Source: Micromonospora sp. KC213
Lineage (GTDB): Bacteria > Actinomycetota > Actinomycetes > Mycobacteriales > Micromonosporaceae
Assembly: GCF_004348325.1 (NCBI RefSeq)
Contig: NZ_SMKF01000018.1
Location: 1 to 54,200, forward strand
Direction: 5' to 3'
DNA: 54,200 nucleotides
Below the pieces are notes generated by a model, which did no database searches, was not told where the DNA came from, and saw only the letters and a list, made by a program, of their open reading frames with translations. Shown here piece after piece: positions 44,109 to 52,552 of this stretch. The translations under genes and the position numbers were made by a program. The stretch's first letter is position 1, and each line of letters begins with the position of its first letter.

Positions 44109-46001
44109 CTAGACGGGCATCAGGTGGAAGCGCTGGCAGATGTTGTCCAACCAGCTCCACTGCTGGACGTTGGTGCCGTTGGGCAGGCCGCAGTCGGCCA
44201 GGTCGAGGGCCCTGCCGCTGTGCCGGGCCACCAGGCGCACCGAGCCGTCGGCGAGCGGCTCCACCCGCCACTGGCTGTTCGTGCCACTGCAGGCGTTCTG
44301 TTCGACGTTGGCGCCGTCGGCGGTGGAGGCACCGGCGACGACGAGGCAGCTGCTGGTGGCGTGGGTGGGCACGATCCGGTAGTAGCCGCTGTCGGTGTGG
44401 GTGAACGTCCACTTCTGGCAGGCCGTGCCGAGGTAGCCCCACTGCTGGACGTTGCTGCCGTTGGCCGTGGCGCAGTTGGCCACGTCGACCACCTTGCCGC
44501 TCTGCATGCTCGCGATCGCCACGGTGCCGACCGGTTGGAGCCGCCACTGCTGGCAGTTGTTGTTCAGCGAGGTCCACAGCTGGATGTTGGTGCCGGTGGA
44601 CGTACCGCAGCCGTTGACGTCGAGCACCTTGCCCGAGCTGCGCGACTGCAACCGGAACCAGCCGTCGGAGGTGCTGGTCACCTGCCACTGCTGGCAGTTG
44701 CTGTTCAGCCAGGCCCACTGCCGTACGTTCGTGCCGTCGGCGGTGCCGCAGTCGGCCACGTCGAGGGCCTTGTTGCTGCCCCGGTTGATCAGCCGGTAGT
44801 AGCCGTCCGCGGTCGAGTCGAGTACCCACTCCGCCGCGGCGCCGCTGCAGGCCTGCTGCGAGACGTTGCCGCCGTCCGCCGTCGAGCCGCCGGCCACCGC
44901 GGCGCACAGCGCGCTGTTGCGGTTGACCAGCCGGTACGCGGCACCGCGCACCGCGGTGGTGGTTGCCGCTTGCTCACCGGACGGTACGGCCAGGTTGGTG
45001 CTGGTCGACACGGGTGAGCCGAAGTTCGGGGTGTCGTCGGCGTTCCAGGTGAACTTCTGCGCCCGGGTCGAGCGGGTCGACCCGCAGCCGTCGGTCGACG
45101 AGGCGTTGCCGTGGTAGACGATCCAGTTCTCCGTGCCGTCGGGCGAGGTGAAGAAGCCGTTGTGGCCGGGGCCGTACACGCCGTTGGCCGCCTGGAAGAC
45201 CGGGTTGGGCGACTTGGTCCACGACGCCGGGCTCAGCGGGTTGCTGCCGGTCAGGGTCAGCATCCCGAGCTTGTAGTCCGGGGTGTTGCAGGAGCTGGCC
45301 GAGTACACGATGTAGGTCTTGCCGTTGCGCTGCAGCGCCACTGGCCCTTCCTCGGTGCGCCCGCCCTGGATTTCCCAGCTGAGGGACGGGCGGGAGATGA
45401 GCACCTTCGATCCGGTGATCGTCCACGGGTTGCTCATCTGGGCGATCCACAGGCTCTGGTCGCCGCTCTCCCACTCTGACCACATCAGGTAGAGCTGTCC
45501 GTTGAGCTGCAGGTAGCTGCCGTCGATGTTCCACGTGGTCGGCATCGGGGAGCCGCGGTAGAGGTACGGACCCATCGGGTCGTCCCCGGCGCTCTCCAGC
45601 ACGTGCAGGTGCTGGAAGTCGAGCGTCCCGTCCCGCCCCGAGGTGTACATGTAGTACCAGCGGGTGCCGTTGGGGCCGGTCAGCCGGTGGAACTCGGGCG
45701 CCCAGTGGCTGCAGCAGCGGTCGGCCTCGGTGTCCGACCAGATGTTCACCGCCGCTGCCGTGCTCAGCGCGGCGAGCGTGGGTGACTTCTTCATGAGCAG
45801 CTGGTTGTTCCAGGTCGTGTACGCCAGGTAGTAGTTGCCGTTGTGGTACTGCAGCCACGGGTCAGCGCCGTTGGCCACCAGCGGGTTGCGGAACGAGGTC
45901 TCGCCGACCGCGTTCGCGATGCTGACCGGCACGAGCGCGTAGACCACGCCGAGCAGGGCGGCACAGGCGGCGGCGAGCGTTCGCCAGCGTCGTCGCGACA
46001 T
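44109..46001 (-). CDS. secreted GH43 enzyme (exo-arabinofuranosidase-like) with two ricin-type lectin domains
   Basis: A 630-residue exported glycoside hydrolase. Signal peptide 1-31 (LAAACAALLGVVYALVPVSIA, cleavage near ANAV). The GH43 five-blade propeller (about 32-335) shows FRNPLVANGADPWLQYHNGNYYL (catalytic Asp), the AELFH-type block HWAPEFHRLTG, NIDGSYLQLNGQLYLMWSEW and RTEEGPVALQRNGKTYIVYS (catalytic Glu). Then a linker and two CBM13 (beta-trefoil, QxW) domains: about 355-490 and 491-630, each with repeated GKVLDVNG / QLW / CQQW patterns. Such enzymes trim arabinan or arabinose side chains. GH43 with CBM13 is known from streptomycetes. Three LacI-like operators lie upstream. Confidence 0.93.
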   Translation of the reverse strand: MSRRRWRTLAAACAALLGVVYALVPVSIANAVGETSFRNPLVANGADPWLQYHNGNYYLAYTTWNNQLLMKKSPTLAALSTAAAVNIWSDTEADRCCSHWAPEFHRLTGPNGTRWYYMYTSGRDGTLDFQHLHVLESAGDDPMGPYLYRGSPMPTTWNIDGSYLQLNGQLYLMWSEWESGDQSLWIAQMSNPWTITGSKVLISRPSLSWEIQGGRTEEGPVALQRNGKTYIVYSASSCNTPDYKLGMLTLTGSNPLSPASWTKSPNPVFQAANGVYGPGHNGFFTSPDGTENWIVYHGNASSTDGCGSTRSTRAQKFTWNADDTPNFGSPVSTSTNLAVPSGEQAATTTAVRGAAYRLVNRNSALCAAVAGGSTADGGNVSQQACSGAAAEWVLDSTADGYYRLINRGSNKALDVADCGTADGTNVRQWAWLNSNCQQWQVTSTSDGWFRLQSRSSGKVLDVNGCGTSTGTNIQLWTSLNNNCQQWRLQPVGTVAIASMQSGKVVDVANCATANGSNVQQWGYLGTACQKWTFTHTDSGYYRIVPTHATSSCLVVAGASTADGANVEQNACSGTNSQWRVEPLADGSVRLVARHSGRALDLADCGLPNGTNVQQWSWLDNICQRFHLMPV

Positions 46002-46150
46002 GGGATTCTCCTATCGCCTTGCGGACGCGGCGATGCCAGCGGGCGTCGAGGTCTCCGCCGGGGTGCCGGGCATCGCCGAGGTGGGGGTGATGAGGGCGGG
46101 CGTCGCGACCGGCGGGGGCTGCACCCTACGGGCGATGCGGTGCTGCGCAG

Positions 46151-46164
46151 TGTTAACGGCGACC
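46151..46164. promoter_or_regulatory. LacI-type operator candidate 1 (degenerate)
   Basis: TGTTAACGGCGACC matches the palindrome TGTTAACGCTAACA at 10 of 14 positions, with the left half intact. It is 150 bases upstream of the GH43 start. Confidence 0.45.
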
Positions 46165-46286
46165 GGCCCCGAGGTCAAGAGGGTGTCGTGTCTCGGTCGA
46201 GAGGGCGGCCTGATACCCGCTCCCGCTGGGCCGGGCGGCATGGTCGCCCATCGGTACCGGGGGAAAGGACCTCTCGACCGCCGGGC

Positions 46287-46300
46287 TGTGAGCGTTAACA
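46287..46300. promoter_or_regulatory. LacI-type operator candidate 2
   Basis: TGTGAGCGTTAACA; its reverse complement TGTTAACGCTCACA differs from operator 3 at one position of 14. It lies 136 bases from candidate 1. The central CG and inverted GTTAAC half sites fit LacI-family repressors of sugar genes. Confidence 0.6.
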
Positions 46301-46441
46301 CTTCGAGGTGACACGTCGGCAACCTGCTCGACGTGTCCGGGCGTCCCGGCGGGAGGCTGTACCCGCCGGGAACCGCCTGGCCTCCTGCTACTCGATCATG
46401 ACCACGGTGCCGACCGGCGCCGGACCAAGCGAACCCAGTCC

Positions 46442-46455
46442 TGTTAACGCTAACA
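46442..46455. promoter_or_regulatory. LacI-type operator candidate 3 (near-perfect palindrome)
   Basis: TGTTAACGCTAACA is palindromic with one off-centre pair around a central CG and agrees closely with the LacI-family consensus. It lies 441 bases upstream of the GH43 start and 196-247 bases upstream of the membrane protein gene, so it could serve either. Confidence 0.6.
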
Positions 46456-46650
46456 ACTTCCGTTCTCGCTGCTTTCGGGTGCAGCGGGCAGGACCGCTCG
46501 ACCTACCCGACCGGAAGGCTCCTTCTCCGCACCCGCGCTCTCCGGCCCCTTCGTGGGGAGGCTGTCGATGCCGGCGGCAGTGGACCCGGGCGGGCTGCCA
46601 CCGGTGTGCGGGAGTCGGACAGGCGGATTCGTTGCCATTTGTGCCCGCTC

Positions 46651-47220
46651 ATGTCCGGCTCGCGGCTCCTGCCCATCGATGCTGCGGGGCACGATCGATG
46701 CGTGGATGCGGCGGCCTGGCGGACGGTGGGGCGGGCGTTTCCCGGCCCGGTGGGGCTGGCGGCGTGGGTCGCGGTGACCGTGCCAGCTCCGCTGCTGTTC
46801 GTCGAGGGCACCCACCGGTGGGAGGAACGCCAGGACGTGTCGACGGCGCTCTGGTGGACGCTGGGTGCGGTGCCGGTGCTCGCCGCTGGGGTGGCGGCAA
46901 GCTGGACCCGGTGCACCGGCCGGCGTCGTACCAGCTCCGGCCTCCTGACGGCCGTCGGTGTGGCCATGCTGGTCAGCGCGGTGTTCCTGGGGGCCTCCAT
47001 CGCCGTCTACCGGTGGGTCGTGCCGCTGCAGGGCGCGGCCGGATGGCGGGGCGTCCTGTCCAGCGGTGCTCTGCTGGTGGCCGCCGGTGCGGTCATCGGC
47101 TACCTGGTCGGCCTGGGTAACGGGCACCGCCGTCGGCTGTCGGATCGGACGCGGCATACAGACACCGTAGGTCCCGGCCCGGGAGCGCGAAAGGATGGCG
47201 AGGTAGACAAGGCGCCTTGA
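46651..47220 (+). CDS. membrane protein, unknown function
   Basis: A protein of 172-189 residues (start ATG 46651 or GTG 46702) with about four hydrophobic segments: GLAAWVAVTVPAPLLFV, ALWWTLGAVPVLAAGVAASW, LLTAVGVAMLVSAVFLGASIA and GVLSSGALLVAAGAVIGYLVG. A positively charged C-terminal tail follows. Segment spacing and arginine placement suit a small integral membrane protein. No known domain. The start is uncertain and the ORF may be species-restricted. Confidence 0.6.
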   Translation: MSGSRLLPIDAAGHDRCVDAAAWRTVGRAFPGPVGLAAWVAVTVPAPLLFVEGTHRWEERQDVSTALWWTLGAVPVLAAGVAASWTRCTGRRRTSSGLLTAVGVAMLVSAVFLGASIAVYRWVVPLQGAAGWRGVLSSGALLVAAGAVIGYLVGLGNGHRRRLSDRTRHTDTVGPGPGARKDGEVDKAP

Positions 47221-47447
47221 CGTTCCTCTGGGGGCGATGGACTGGGACCGCCAGCGGGAAGCGGGCCAGCCAGGCCGACCACGGCGAGTCTGCCCCGGAG
47301 CGCGGCCTGCGAGCCGGCGAAGCGGGGGGTGGGCAGGGCCACGGGCAAGAAGACGACCCGGCCGGCCCGCGAAGCGACTCCGGACGGCACGACCGGCGCT
47401 ACCGGCACGCCAATGGCACGCAAGGTCGAAGCGAGCTAGCACGAGAA

Positions 47448-47485
47448 CGGCCCAGGCTGGGCGATCATGTCGCTGACCTGGGCCG
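47448..47485 (-). terminator. hairpin downstream of tRNA-Gly
   Basis: A 9-bp perfect stem (CGGCCCAGG 47448-47456, CCTGGGCCG 47477-47485) with a 20-base loop; on the minus strand it is followed by TTCTCG. It is 7 bases past the CCA end of tRNA-Gly and could stop its transcript. Confidence 0.45.
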
Positions 47486-47495
47486 GAAGGTGTGG

Positions 47496-47566
47496 AGCGG
47501 GCGACGGGAATCGAACCCGCACCGTCAGTTTGGAAGACTGAAGCTCTGCCATTGAGCTACGCCCGC
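47496..47566 (-). tRNA. tRNA-Gly (anticodon TCC)
   Basis: The minus strand folds as a cloverleaf: acceptor GCGGGCG/CGCCCGC with discriminator T, D arm GCTC..GAGC, anticodon stem TCAGT/ACTGA with loop CTTCCAA (anticodon TCC, Gly) and T arm with TTCGATT. The CCA end is encoded (47495-47493 on the minus strand), so with CCA it spans 47493-47566. Confidence 0.97.
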
Positions 47567-47691
47567 GTACGCCCCAATGGGGACGCGTCGACAGCCTACC
47601 TGGTCCGGCCGCCCCGCGCGCAGCGGCATATCCCGCGCCGCTCTTCATGATCCCCCGCACAGCATTCGGCAAACAGGGGTATTCCGTAGCC

Positions 47692-47722
47692 CGGACACCG
47701 CAACTTGCCGCAAACGGCGTCG
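47692..47722 (+). repeat. single-arm copy of the 16.4-kb palindromic element
   Basis: CGGACACCGCAACTTGCCGC followed by AAACGGCGTCG. It matches each arm of the element at 16438-16500 (24/26 and 23/26 bases). It lies between the two tRNA genes and does not pair with a second arm here. Confidence 0.65.
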
Positions 47723-47833
47723 CCTGCGTCGGTCCGCGCCCGGCCCGCGCCCGGTCCGCCGCGGGGGCGGTTCGGCGCGTAGGGACGCCCCGGCACCTCT
47801 GGCGCGCGTCGAAGGCATACACTTCTGTCGCCA

Positions 47834-47907
47834 CGGGGTGTGGCGCAGCTTGGTAGCGCACTCGCTTTGGGAGCGAGGGGCCGTGGGTTCAAATCCCGCC
47901 ACCCCGA
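47834..47907 (+). tRNA. tRNA-Pro (anticodon TGG)
   Basis: Acceptor CGGGGTG/CACCCCG with discriminator A, D arm GCGC AGCTTGGTA GCGC, anticodon stem CTCGC/GCGAG with loop TTTGGGA (anticodon TGG, Pro) and T arm GTGGG TTCAAAT CCCGC. No CCA is encoded. It stands upstream of tig. Confidence 0.97.
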
Positions 47908-48048
47908 CTGTCGTCCGCGTCGAGGTCGCCCGGGGCGCGCCGGTTTCCGCGCGCCCCGGGCGCTGCCGGGGCCGCTGCCCGGCTCGCCTACACTCGATGG
48001 GCGCAATCACGCCCAGACTCAACTGAGATCCCGTCAAGGAGTACGCCT

Positions 48049-49395
48049 GTGAAGAGCACCGTCGAGACTCTGAGCCCGACGCGCGTGCGGCTCGCCATCG
48101 AGGTGCCGTTCGTCGAGCTCGAGCCGAGCCTCAAGAAGGCGTACCGGGAGATCGGCCAGCAGGTCCAGGTTCCCGGCTTCCGTCGGGGCAAGGTGCCGGC
48201 TGCTGTCATCGACCAGCGGGTGGGCCGGGGCACCGTCCTCAACGAGGCGGTGCAGGAGGCGATCCCGCAGAACATCCTCGCCGCGGTCCGCGAGCACGAC
48301 CTGAAGACCCTCGGCCGTCCCGAGGTCGAGATCACCGAATTCAACGACGGTGACTCGCTGAACTTCACCGCCGAGGTCGACGTCCGGCCGGAGATCACTC
48401 TGCCGGACCCGGCCACCGTCGAGGTGACCGTCGACGAGCTGCAGGTCGACGACAGCGAGATCGACGAGCAGGTGAAGAACCTGCGGGAGCGGTTCGCCAC
48501 CCTCAAGACCGTGGAGCGGGCCGCCCAGGAGGGCGACTACGTCCAGCTCGACCTGGACGCCACCGTCGACGGCGAGCCCGTGCCGGGTGGCCAGGCGAGC
48601 AACATCTCCCACGAGGTCGGCAGCAAGCAGCTGCTGCCGGGGCTGGACGAGGCCCTGGTCGGCCTGGCCGCCGGTGACAGCACCACCTTCACCACCCAGC
48701 TGGTGGGCGGCGACTTCGCCGGCCGGGACGCCGAGGTGGCGGTGACCGTCCGTACGGTCAAGGAGAAGGAGCTGCCGGAGCTCAACGACGACTTCGCCCA
48801 GATGGCGAGCGAGTTCGACACCATCGAGGAGCTTCGTGCCGACCTGCGCGAGCGGGTCACCCGGAGCAAGCGGGTCGAGCAGATCTACGCCGCCCGGGAC
48901 AAGGCCCTCGCGCAACTGGTCGAGGCAGCCGGGGTGCCGGCGCCGGAGGGTGTCGTCCGCGAGGAGGTCGAGAGCCGCAAGGCTGCCATGATCGACCAGC
49001 TGGAGCGGATCGGCGCCTCGATGGAGGAGTACCTCGCCGCCGAGGAGAAGACCGAGGAGCAGATCGACGCCGAGTTGACCGAGGCGGCGACGGAGGGCGT
49101 CAAGGTCCAGCTGCTGCTGGACACGCTGGCCGACGCCGAGGACGTCCAGGTCTCCGACGACGAGTTCGGTCACGAGATCGTCCACCGGGCGCAGCGGGCC
49201 GGCATGGCCCCGCAGCAGTACTACGACCAACTGGTGCGCTCGGGTGCCGCGGCCGCCGTCTTCGGCGATGTCCGTCGCGGCAAGGCGCTCGCCGCCGTGA
49301 TGGAAAAGATCAAGATCAAGGACACGGCGGGTAACGAGGTCACCCTCGACGCGCTGCGCGCCGAGAGCGAGCAGGCGCACGACCACGAGCACTGA
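48049..49395 (+). CDS. tig: trigger factor (ribosome-associated chaperone)
   Basis: A 448-residue ribosome-bound prolyl isomerase and folding chaperone. The N-terminal ribosome-binding domain has VQVPGFRRGKVPAAVIDQRVG (the conserved GFRxGKxP loop). The FKBP domain is at about 155-245 (GDYVQLDLDATVDGE through TTQLVGGDFAGRDAEV) and a helical C-terminal domain reaches AESEQAHDHEH. GTG 48049 follows AAGGAGTACGCCT, a good ribosome site. The gene precedes the Clp genes in the conserved tig-clpP-clpX order. Confidence 0.97.
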   Translation: MKSTVETLSPTRVRLAIEVPFVELEPSLKKAYREIGQQVQVPGFRRGKVPAAVIDQRVGRGTVLNEAVQEAIPQNILAAVREHDLKTLGRPEVEITEFNDGDSLNFTAEVDVRPEITLPDPATVEVTVDELQVDDSEIDEQVKNLRERFATLKTVERAAQEGDYVQLDLDATVDGEPVPGGQASNISHEVGSKQLLPGLDEALVGLAAGDSTTFTTQLVGGDFAGRDAEVAVTVRTVKEKELPELNDDFAQMASEFDTIEELRADLRERVTRSKRVEQIYAARDKALAQLVEAAGVPAPEGVVREEVESRKAAMIDQLERIGASMEEYLAAEEKTEEQIDAELTEAATEGVKVQLLLDTLADAEDVQVSDDEFGHEIVHRAQRAGMAPQQYYDQLVRSGAAAAVFGDVRRGKALAAVMEKIKIKDTAGNEVTLDALRAESEQAHDHEH

Positions 49396-49407
49396 TCGGC
49401 CCTGGTA

Positions 49408-49441
49408 GGCCGCCGTCCGCCGATTGCGGTGGACGGCGGCC
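49408..49441 (+). terminator. terminator after tig
   Basis: GGCCGCCGTCCGCC (49408-49421) pairs with GGTGGACGGCGGCC (49428-49441): 14 bp with one G-T wobble and a 6-base loop, followed by GAAACCCTTT. Confidence 0.8.
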
Positions 49442-49472
49442 GAAACCCTTTCCGGGTACGCCTTCCCGGCGA

Positions 49473-49489
49473 GTGCGCTGATAGCGAAC
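49473..49489. promoter_or_regulatory. ClgR-like operator upstream of clpP1
   Basis: GTGCGCTGATAGCGAAC contains CGCTGATAGCGAAC, which fits the core CGCYNANRGCGWWS of ClgR sites as I recall it from corynebacteria and streptomycetes. It is centred 86 bases upstream of the clpP1 ATG. ClgR activates clp genes in actinobacteria; binding here is inferred. Confidence 0.6.
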
Positions 49490-49566
49490 AGTGCCCCGAC
49501 CGGGAGTCCCTCACCCGGGTGAGCGGTTAGTGTCGGGTACGACGGTACGGAGAGCGAAGGGCTGCC

Positions 49567-50208
49567 ATGACCGACATGCACATCCCAGCGAAGCCGCTCC
49601 GGGCGATCGACGCCCGCGGTGGCGACTCAATTGGCAACCTCGACGACTCGGTCTACAACCGGTTGCTCAAGGAGCGCATCATCTTCCTGGGCAGCGAGGT
49701 GAACGACCAGGTGGCCAACCGCATCTGCGCGCAGCTGCTGCTGCTCGCGGCGGAGGACCCGGACCGGGACATCTTCCTCTGGATCAACTCGCCGGGTGGC
49801 TCGGTCTACTCGGGCATGGCGATCTACGACACGATGCAGTACATCGACAACGACGTGTCGACCGTGGCGATGGGCATGGCCGCCTCCATGGGCCAGCTGC
49901 TGCTCTGCGCGGGCACCAAGGGCAAGCGGTACGCCCTGCCGCACGCGCGGATCATGATGCACCAGCCGTCCGGCGGCATGGGCGGTACCGCTTCCGACAT
50001 CGCCATCCAGGCGGAGCAGATGCTCTACACCAAGCGGATGTTCCAGGAGCGGGTGGCCTTCCACACCGGCCAGACCCAGGCCCAGATCGAGGTGGATTCG
50101 GACCGCGACCGCTGGTTCACCGCCAAGGAGGCCATGGACTACGGCTTCATCGACAAGGTGATCACCGGAGCCGCACAGGTTCCGGAAGGCGCCGGGACCC
50201 TGAGCTGA
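49567..50208 (+). CDS. clpP1: ATP-dependent Clp protease proteolytic subunit 1
   Basis: A 213-residue serine protease ring subunit. Catalytic Ser is in [19 protein letters not shown], His in [13 protein letters not shown] and Asp in the [20 protein letters not shown] region. [13 protein letters not shown] is the substrate strand. It starts at ATG 49567 (GAAGG upstream) and is followed by clpP2 after 14 bases; the pair forms the mixed ClpP1P2 ring of actinobacteria. Confidence 0.97.
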   Translation: MTDMHIPAKPLRAIDARGGDSIGNLDDSVYNRLLKERIIFLGSEVNDQVANRICAQLLLLAAEDPDRDIFLWINSPGGSVYSGMAIYDTMQYIDNDVSTVAMGMAASMGQLLLCAGTKGKRYALPHARIMMHQPSGGMGGTASDIAIQAEQMLYTKRMFQERVAFHTGQTQAQIEVDSDRDRWFTAKEAMDYGFIDKVITGAAQVPEGAGTLS

Positions 50209-50222
50209 CCGAGGAGCTGACG

Positions 50223-50885
50223 ATGACCGACCTGAGCCTGCCGCCCCAGTTCGCGGCCGTGCACAACCGCTACGTCCTTCCGTCGTTCGTGGAGCGGACG
50301 TCGTACGGGGTCAAGGAGTCCAACCCGTACAACAAGCTCTTCGAGGACCGGATCATCTTCCTCGGCGTGCAGGTGGACGATGCGTCGGCCAACGACGTGA
50401 TGGCGCAGCTGTTGACGCTGGAGGGCACCGACCCGGACCGCGACATCATCATGTACATCAACTCGCCCGGTGGTTCGTTCACCGCCATGACGGCGATCTA
50501 CGACACCATGCAGTACGTCCGGCCGGACATCTCCACGGTCTGCCTGGGCCAGGCGGCGAGCGCCGCCGCGGTGCTGCTCTCGGCGGGCACCCCGGGCAAG
50601 CGGATGGCTCTGCCGAACTCGCGGATCATCATCCACCAGCCGGCCACCGAGGGCGGCTACGGCCAAGGCTCGGACATCGAGATCCAGGCGCGGGAGATCC
50701 TGCGGATGCGGACCCAGCTGGAGGACATGCTCTCCCGGCACTGCAACCGCCCGATCGAGATGGTCCGGAAGGACATCGACCGCGACAAGATCATGACGGC
50801 CGAGGAGGCCAAGGAGTACGGGCTGGTCGACACCATTCTGACCAGCCGCAAGAAGGGTCTGCTGGCGGCCAACGCCGCCAGCTGA
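50223..50885 (+). CDS. clpP2: ATP-dependent Clp protease proteolytic subunit 2
   Basis: A 220-residue second ClpP. Catalytic Ser lies in LGQAASAAAVLLSAGTPGKR, His in RIIIHQPATEGGYG and Asp in the RDKIMTAEEAKEYGLVD region. The N-terminal part LPSFVERTSYGVKESNPYN is longer than in ClpP1, as expected. It is co-transcribed with clpP1 (14-base gap, GAGGAG before ATG). A terminator follows, so clpX is probably transcribed separately. Confidence 0.97.
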   Translation: MTDLSLPPQFAAVHNRYVLPSFVERTSYGVKESNPYNKLFEDRIIFLGVQVDDASANDVMAQLLTLEGTDPDRDIIMYINSPGGSFTAMTAIYDTMQYVRPDISTVCLGQAASAAAVLLSAGTPGKRMALPNSRIIIHQPATEGGYGQGSDIEIQAREILRMRTQLEDMLSRHCNRPIEMVRKDIDRDKIMTAEEAKEYGLVDTILTSRKKGLLAANAAS

Positions 50886-50895
50886 GCAGCACCGG

Positions 50896-50937
50896 GTCAG
50901 AGGCCGGTCGGGGCCGCGTTCCCGGCCGACCTCTGAC
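50896..50937 (+). terminator. terminator after clpP1-clpP2
   Basis: GTCAGAGGCCGGTCGG (50896-50911) pairs with CCGGCCGACCTCTGAC (50922-50937), 16 bp with two wobble pairs and a 10-base loop. It separates the clpP operon from clpX. Confidence 0.8.
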
Positions 50938-51095
50938 ACACCCGTTCCGGGGGTCGGAGAATCCTCCGCCAACGGGTAACGTCGGGTCCGTACCGCTGCG
51001 CCGGGCCGACCCGGTCGCAGGGAATCAGACGGACGGACGCCCGGCGTCCGCAGGTCAGGGCCGGGTTCCGGCCGACGAGTGCAGGGAGAACGTAG

Positions 51096-52391
51096 GTGGC
51101 ACGGATCGGTGACGGCGGCGACCTACTGAAGTGCTCCTTCTGTGGCAAGTCCCAGAAGCAGGTCAAGAAGCTCATCGCGGGCCCCGGGGTCTACATCTGC
51201 GACGAGTGCATCGATCTCTGCAACGAGATCATCGAGGAGGAGCTGGCCGAGTCCGGCGAGGTGAAGTGGGAAGAGCTTCCCAAGCCGATGGAGATCTGCC
51301 AGTTCCTCGACAACTACGTCGTGGGCCAGGAGCAGGCCAAGAAGGCACTCGCCGTCGCGGTCTACAACCACTACAAGCGGATCCAGGCCGAGGCCGCCAA
51401 CGCGCCGGGTGCCGGCAGCGACAGCGTCGAGCTGGCCAAGTCCAACATCCTGCTGCTCGGGCCGACCGGTTGCGGCAAGACGCACCTGGCGCAGACCCTC
51501 GCGCGGATGCTGAACGTCCCGTTCGCCATCGCCGACGCCACGGCCCTGACCGAGGCCGGATACGTCGGCGAGGACGTGGAGAACATCCTGCTCAAGCTGA
51601 TCCAGGCCGCGGACTACGACATCAAACGCGCCGAGACCGGCATCATCTACATCGACGAGGTCGACAAGATCGCCCGCAAGTCGGAGAACCCGTCGATCAC
51701 CCGGGACGTCTCCGGAGAGGGCGTCCAGCAGGCGCTGCTGAAGATGCTCGAAGGCACGGTGGCCAACGTGCCGCCGCAGGGCGGGCGCAAGCACCCGCAC
51801 CAGGAGTTCATCCAGATCGACACCACCAACGTGCTGTTCATCTGCGGTGGTGCCTTCGCCGGCCTCGACCAGATCATCGAGGCCCGCACCGGCCACGGCG
51901 GCACCGGGTTCGGCGCCCGGCTGCGCTCGGTGTCCGAGCGGTCGACCGACGACATCTTCGGTCAGGTCATGCCGGAGGACATGCTCAAGTTCGGGCTGAT
52001 CCCCGAGTTCATCGGCCGCCTTCCGGTGATCACCAACGTGCGGAGCCTGGACCGTAGCGCCCTGGTGCGGATCCTCACCGAGCCGCGCAACGCCCTGGTC
52101 CGGCAGTACCAGCGCCTGTTCGAGCTCGACGGGGTGGAGCTGGAGTTCGAACAGCCCGCGCTCGAGGCGATCGCCGACCAGGCGATGCTGCGTGGCACCG
52201 GGGCTCGGGGGCTGCGCGCCATCATGGAGGAGGTTCTGCTCTCCGTGATGTACGAGGTGCCCAGCAACCCCGACGCCGCCCGCGTGCTGATCACCCGCGA
52301 GGTGGTCCTGGAGAACGTCAACCCGACGATCGTGCCGCGGGAGTTCACCGGCCGCCGTGCCCGTCGTGAGCGCGAGGAGAAGTCGGCCTGA
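51096..52391 (+). CDS. clpX: ATP-dependent unfoldase ClpX
   Basis: A 431-residue AAA+ subunit that recognises and unfolds substrates for ClpP. N-terminal C4 zinc finger ([13 protein letters not shown] ... [10 protein letters not shown]), Walker [16 protein letters not shown], Walker [14 protein letters not shown], the pore loop in [11 protein letters not shown] and sensor-2 [13 protein letters not shown]. The ClpP-binding loop appears as an IGF-type motif replaced by the region after [16 protein letters not shown], in usual position. GTG 51096 follows AGGTGGC. A strong terminator lies downstream. Confidence 0.97.
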   Translation: MARIGDGGDLLKCSFCGKSQKQVKKLIAGPGVYICDECIDLCNEIIEEELAESGEVKWEELPKPMEICQFLDNYVVGQEQAKKALAVAVYNHYKRIQAEAANAPGAGSDSVELAKSNILLLGPTGCGKTHLAQTLARMLNVPFAIADATALTEAGYVGEDVENILLKLIQAADYDIKRAETGIIYIDEVDKIARKSENPSITRDVSGEGVQQALLKMLEGTVANVPPQGGRKHPHQEFIQIDTTNVLFICGGAFAGLDQIIEARTGHGGTGFGARLRSVSERSTDDIFGQVMPEDMLKFGLIPEFIGRLPVITNVRSLDRSALVRILTEPRNALVRQYQRLFELDGVELEFEQPALEAIADQAMLRGTGARGLRAIMEEVLLSVMYEVPSNPDAARVLITREVVLENVNPTIVPREFTGRRARREREEKSA

Positions 52392-52414
52392 TCAGCCGTA
52401 CGCATCAGGCATCC

Positions 52415-52445
52415 GGAAGCACGGCCGCCCGGCGGCCGTGCTTCC
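52415..52445 (+). terminator. terminator after clpX
   Basis: A perfect 13-bp stem (GGAAGCACGGCCG 52415-52427, complement 52433-52445) with loop CCCGG, 24 bases after the clpX stop. Confidence 0.85.
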
Positions 52446-52552
52446 GCCGTTCCGGGCCGGACTGACCGACCCGGAGTGTCGCTGCGGCGACGACCCACGC
52501 CCGGGCACCCGACCCTGTCGCCGGCGGGCCTGCGGTCCGTACCCTGGCTCAC

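Larger units (their letters stand above)
46002..46650. other. 649-base gap carrying the three operator candidates
   Basis: Between the divergent GH43 and membrane-protein genes. Open frames here have no family features and I do not call them genes. Apart from the operator candidates the sequence shows nothing I can name; no LacI-family regulator gene is encoded in the window. Confidence 0.5.

Noticed and set aside
46000..46311. Small plus-strand frame beginning at the complement of the GH43 start
   Set aside because: It covers the operator region, has no ribosome site and no recognisable protein features.
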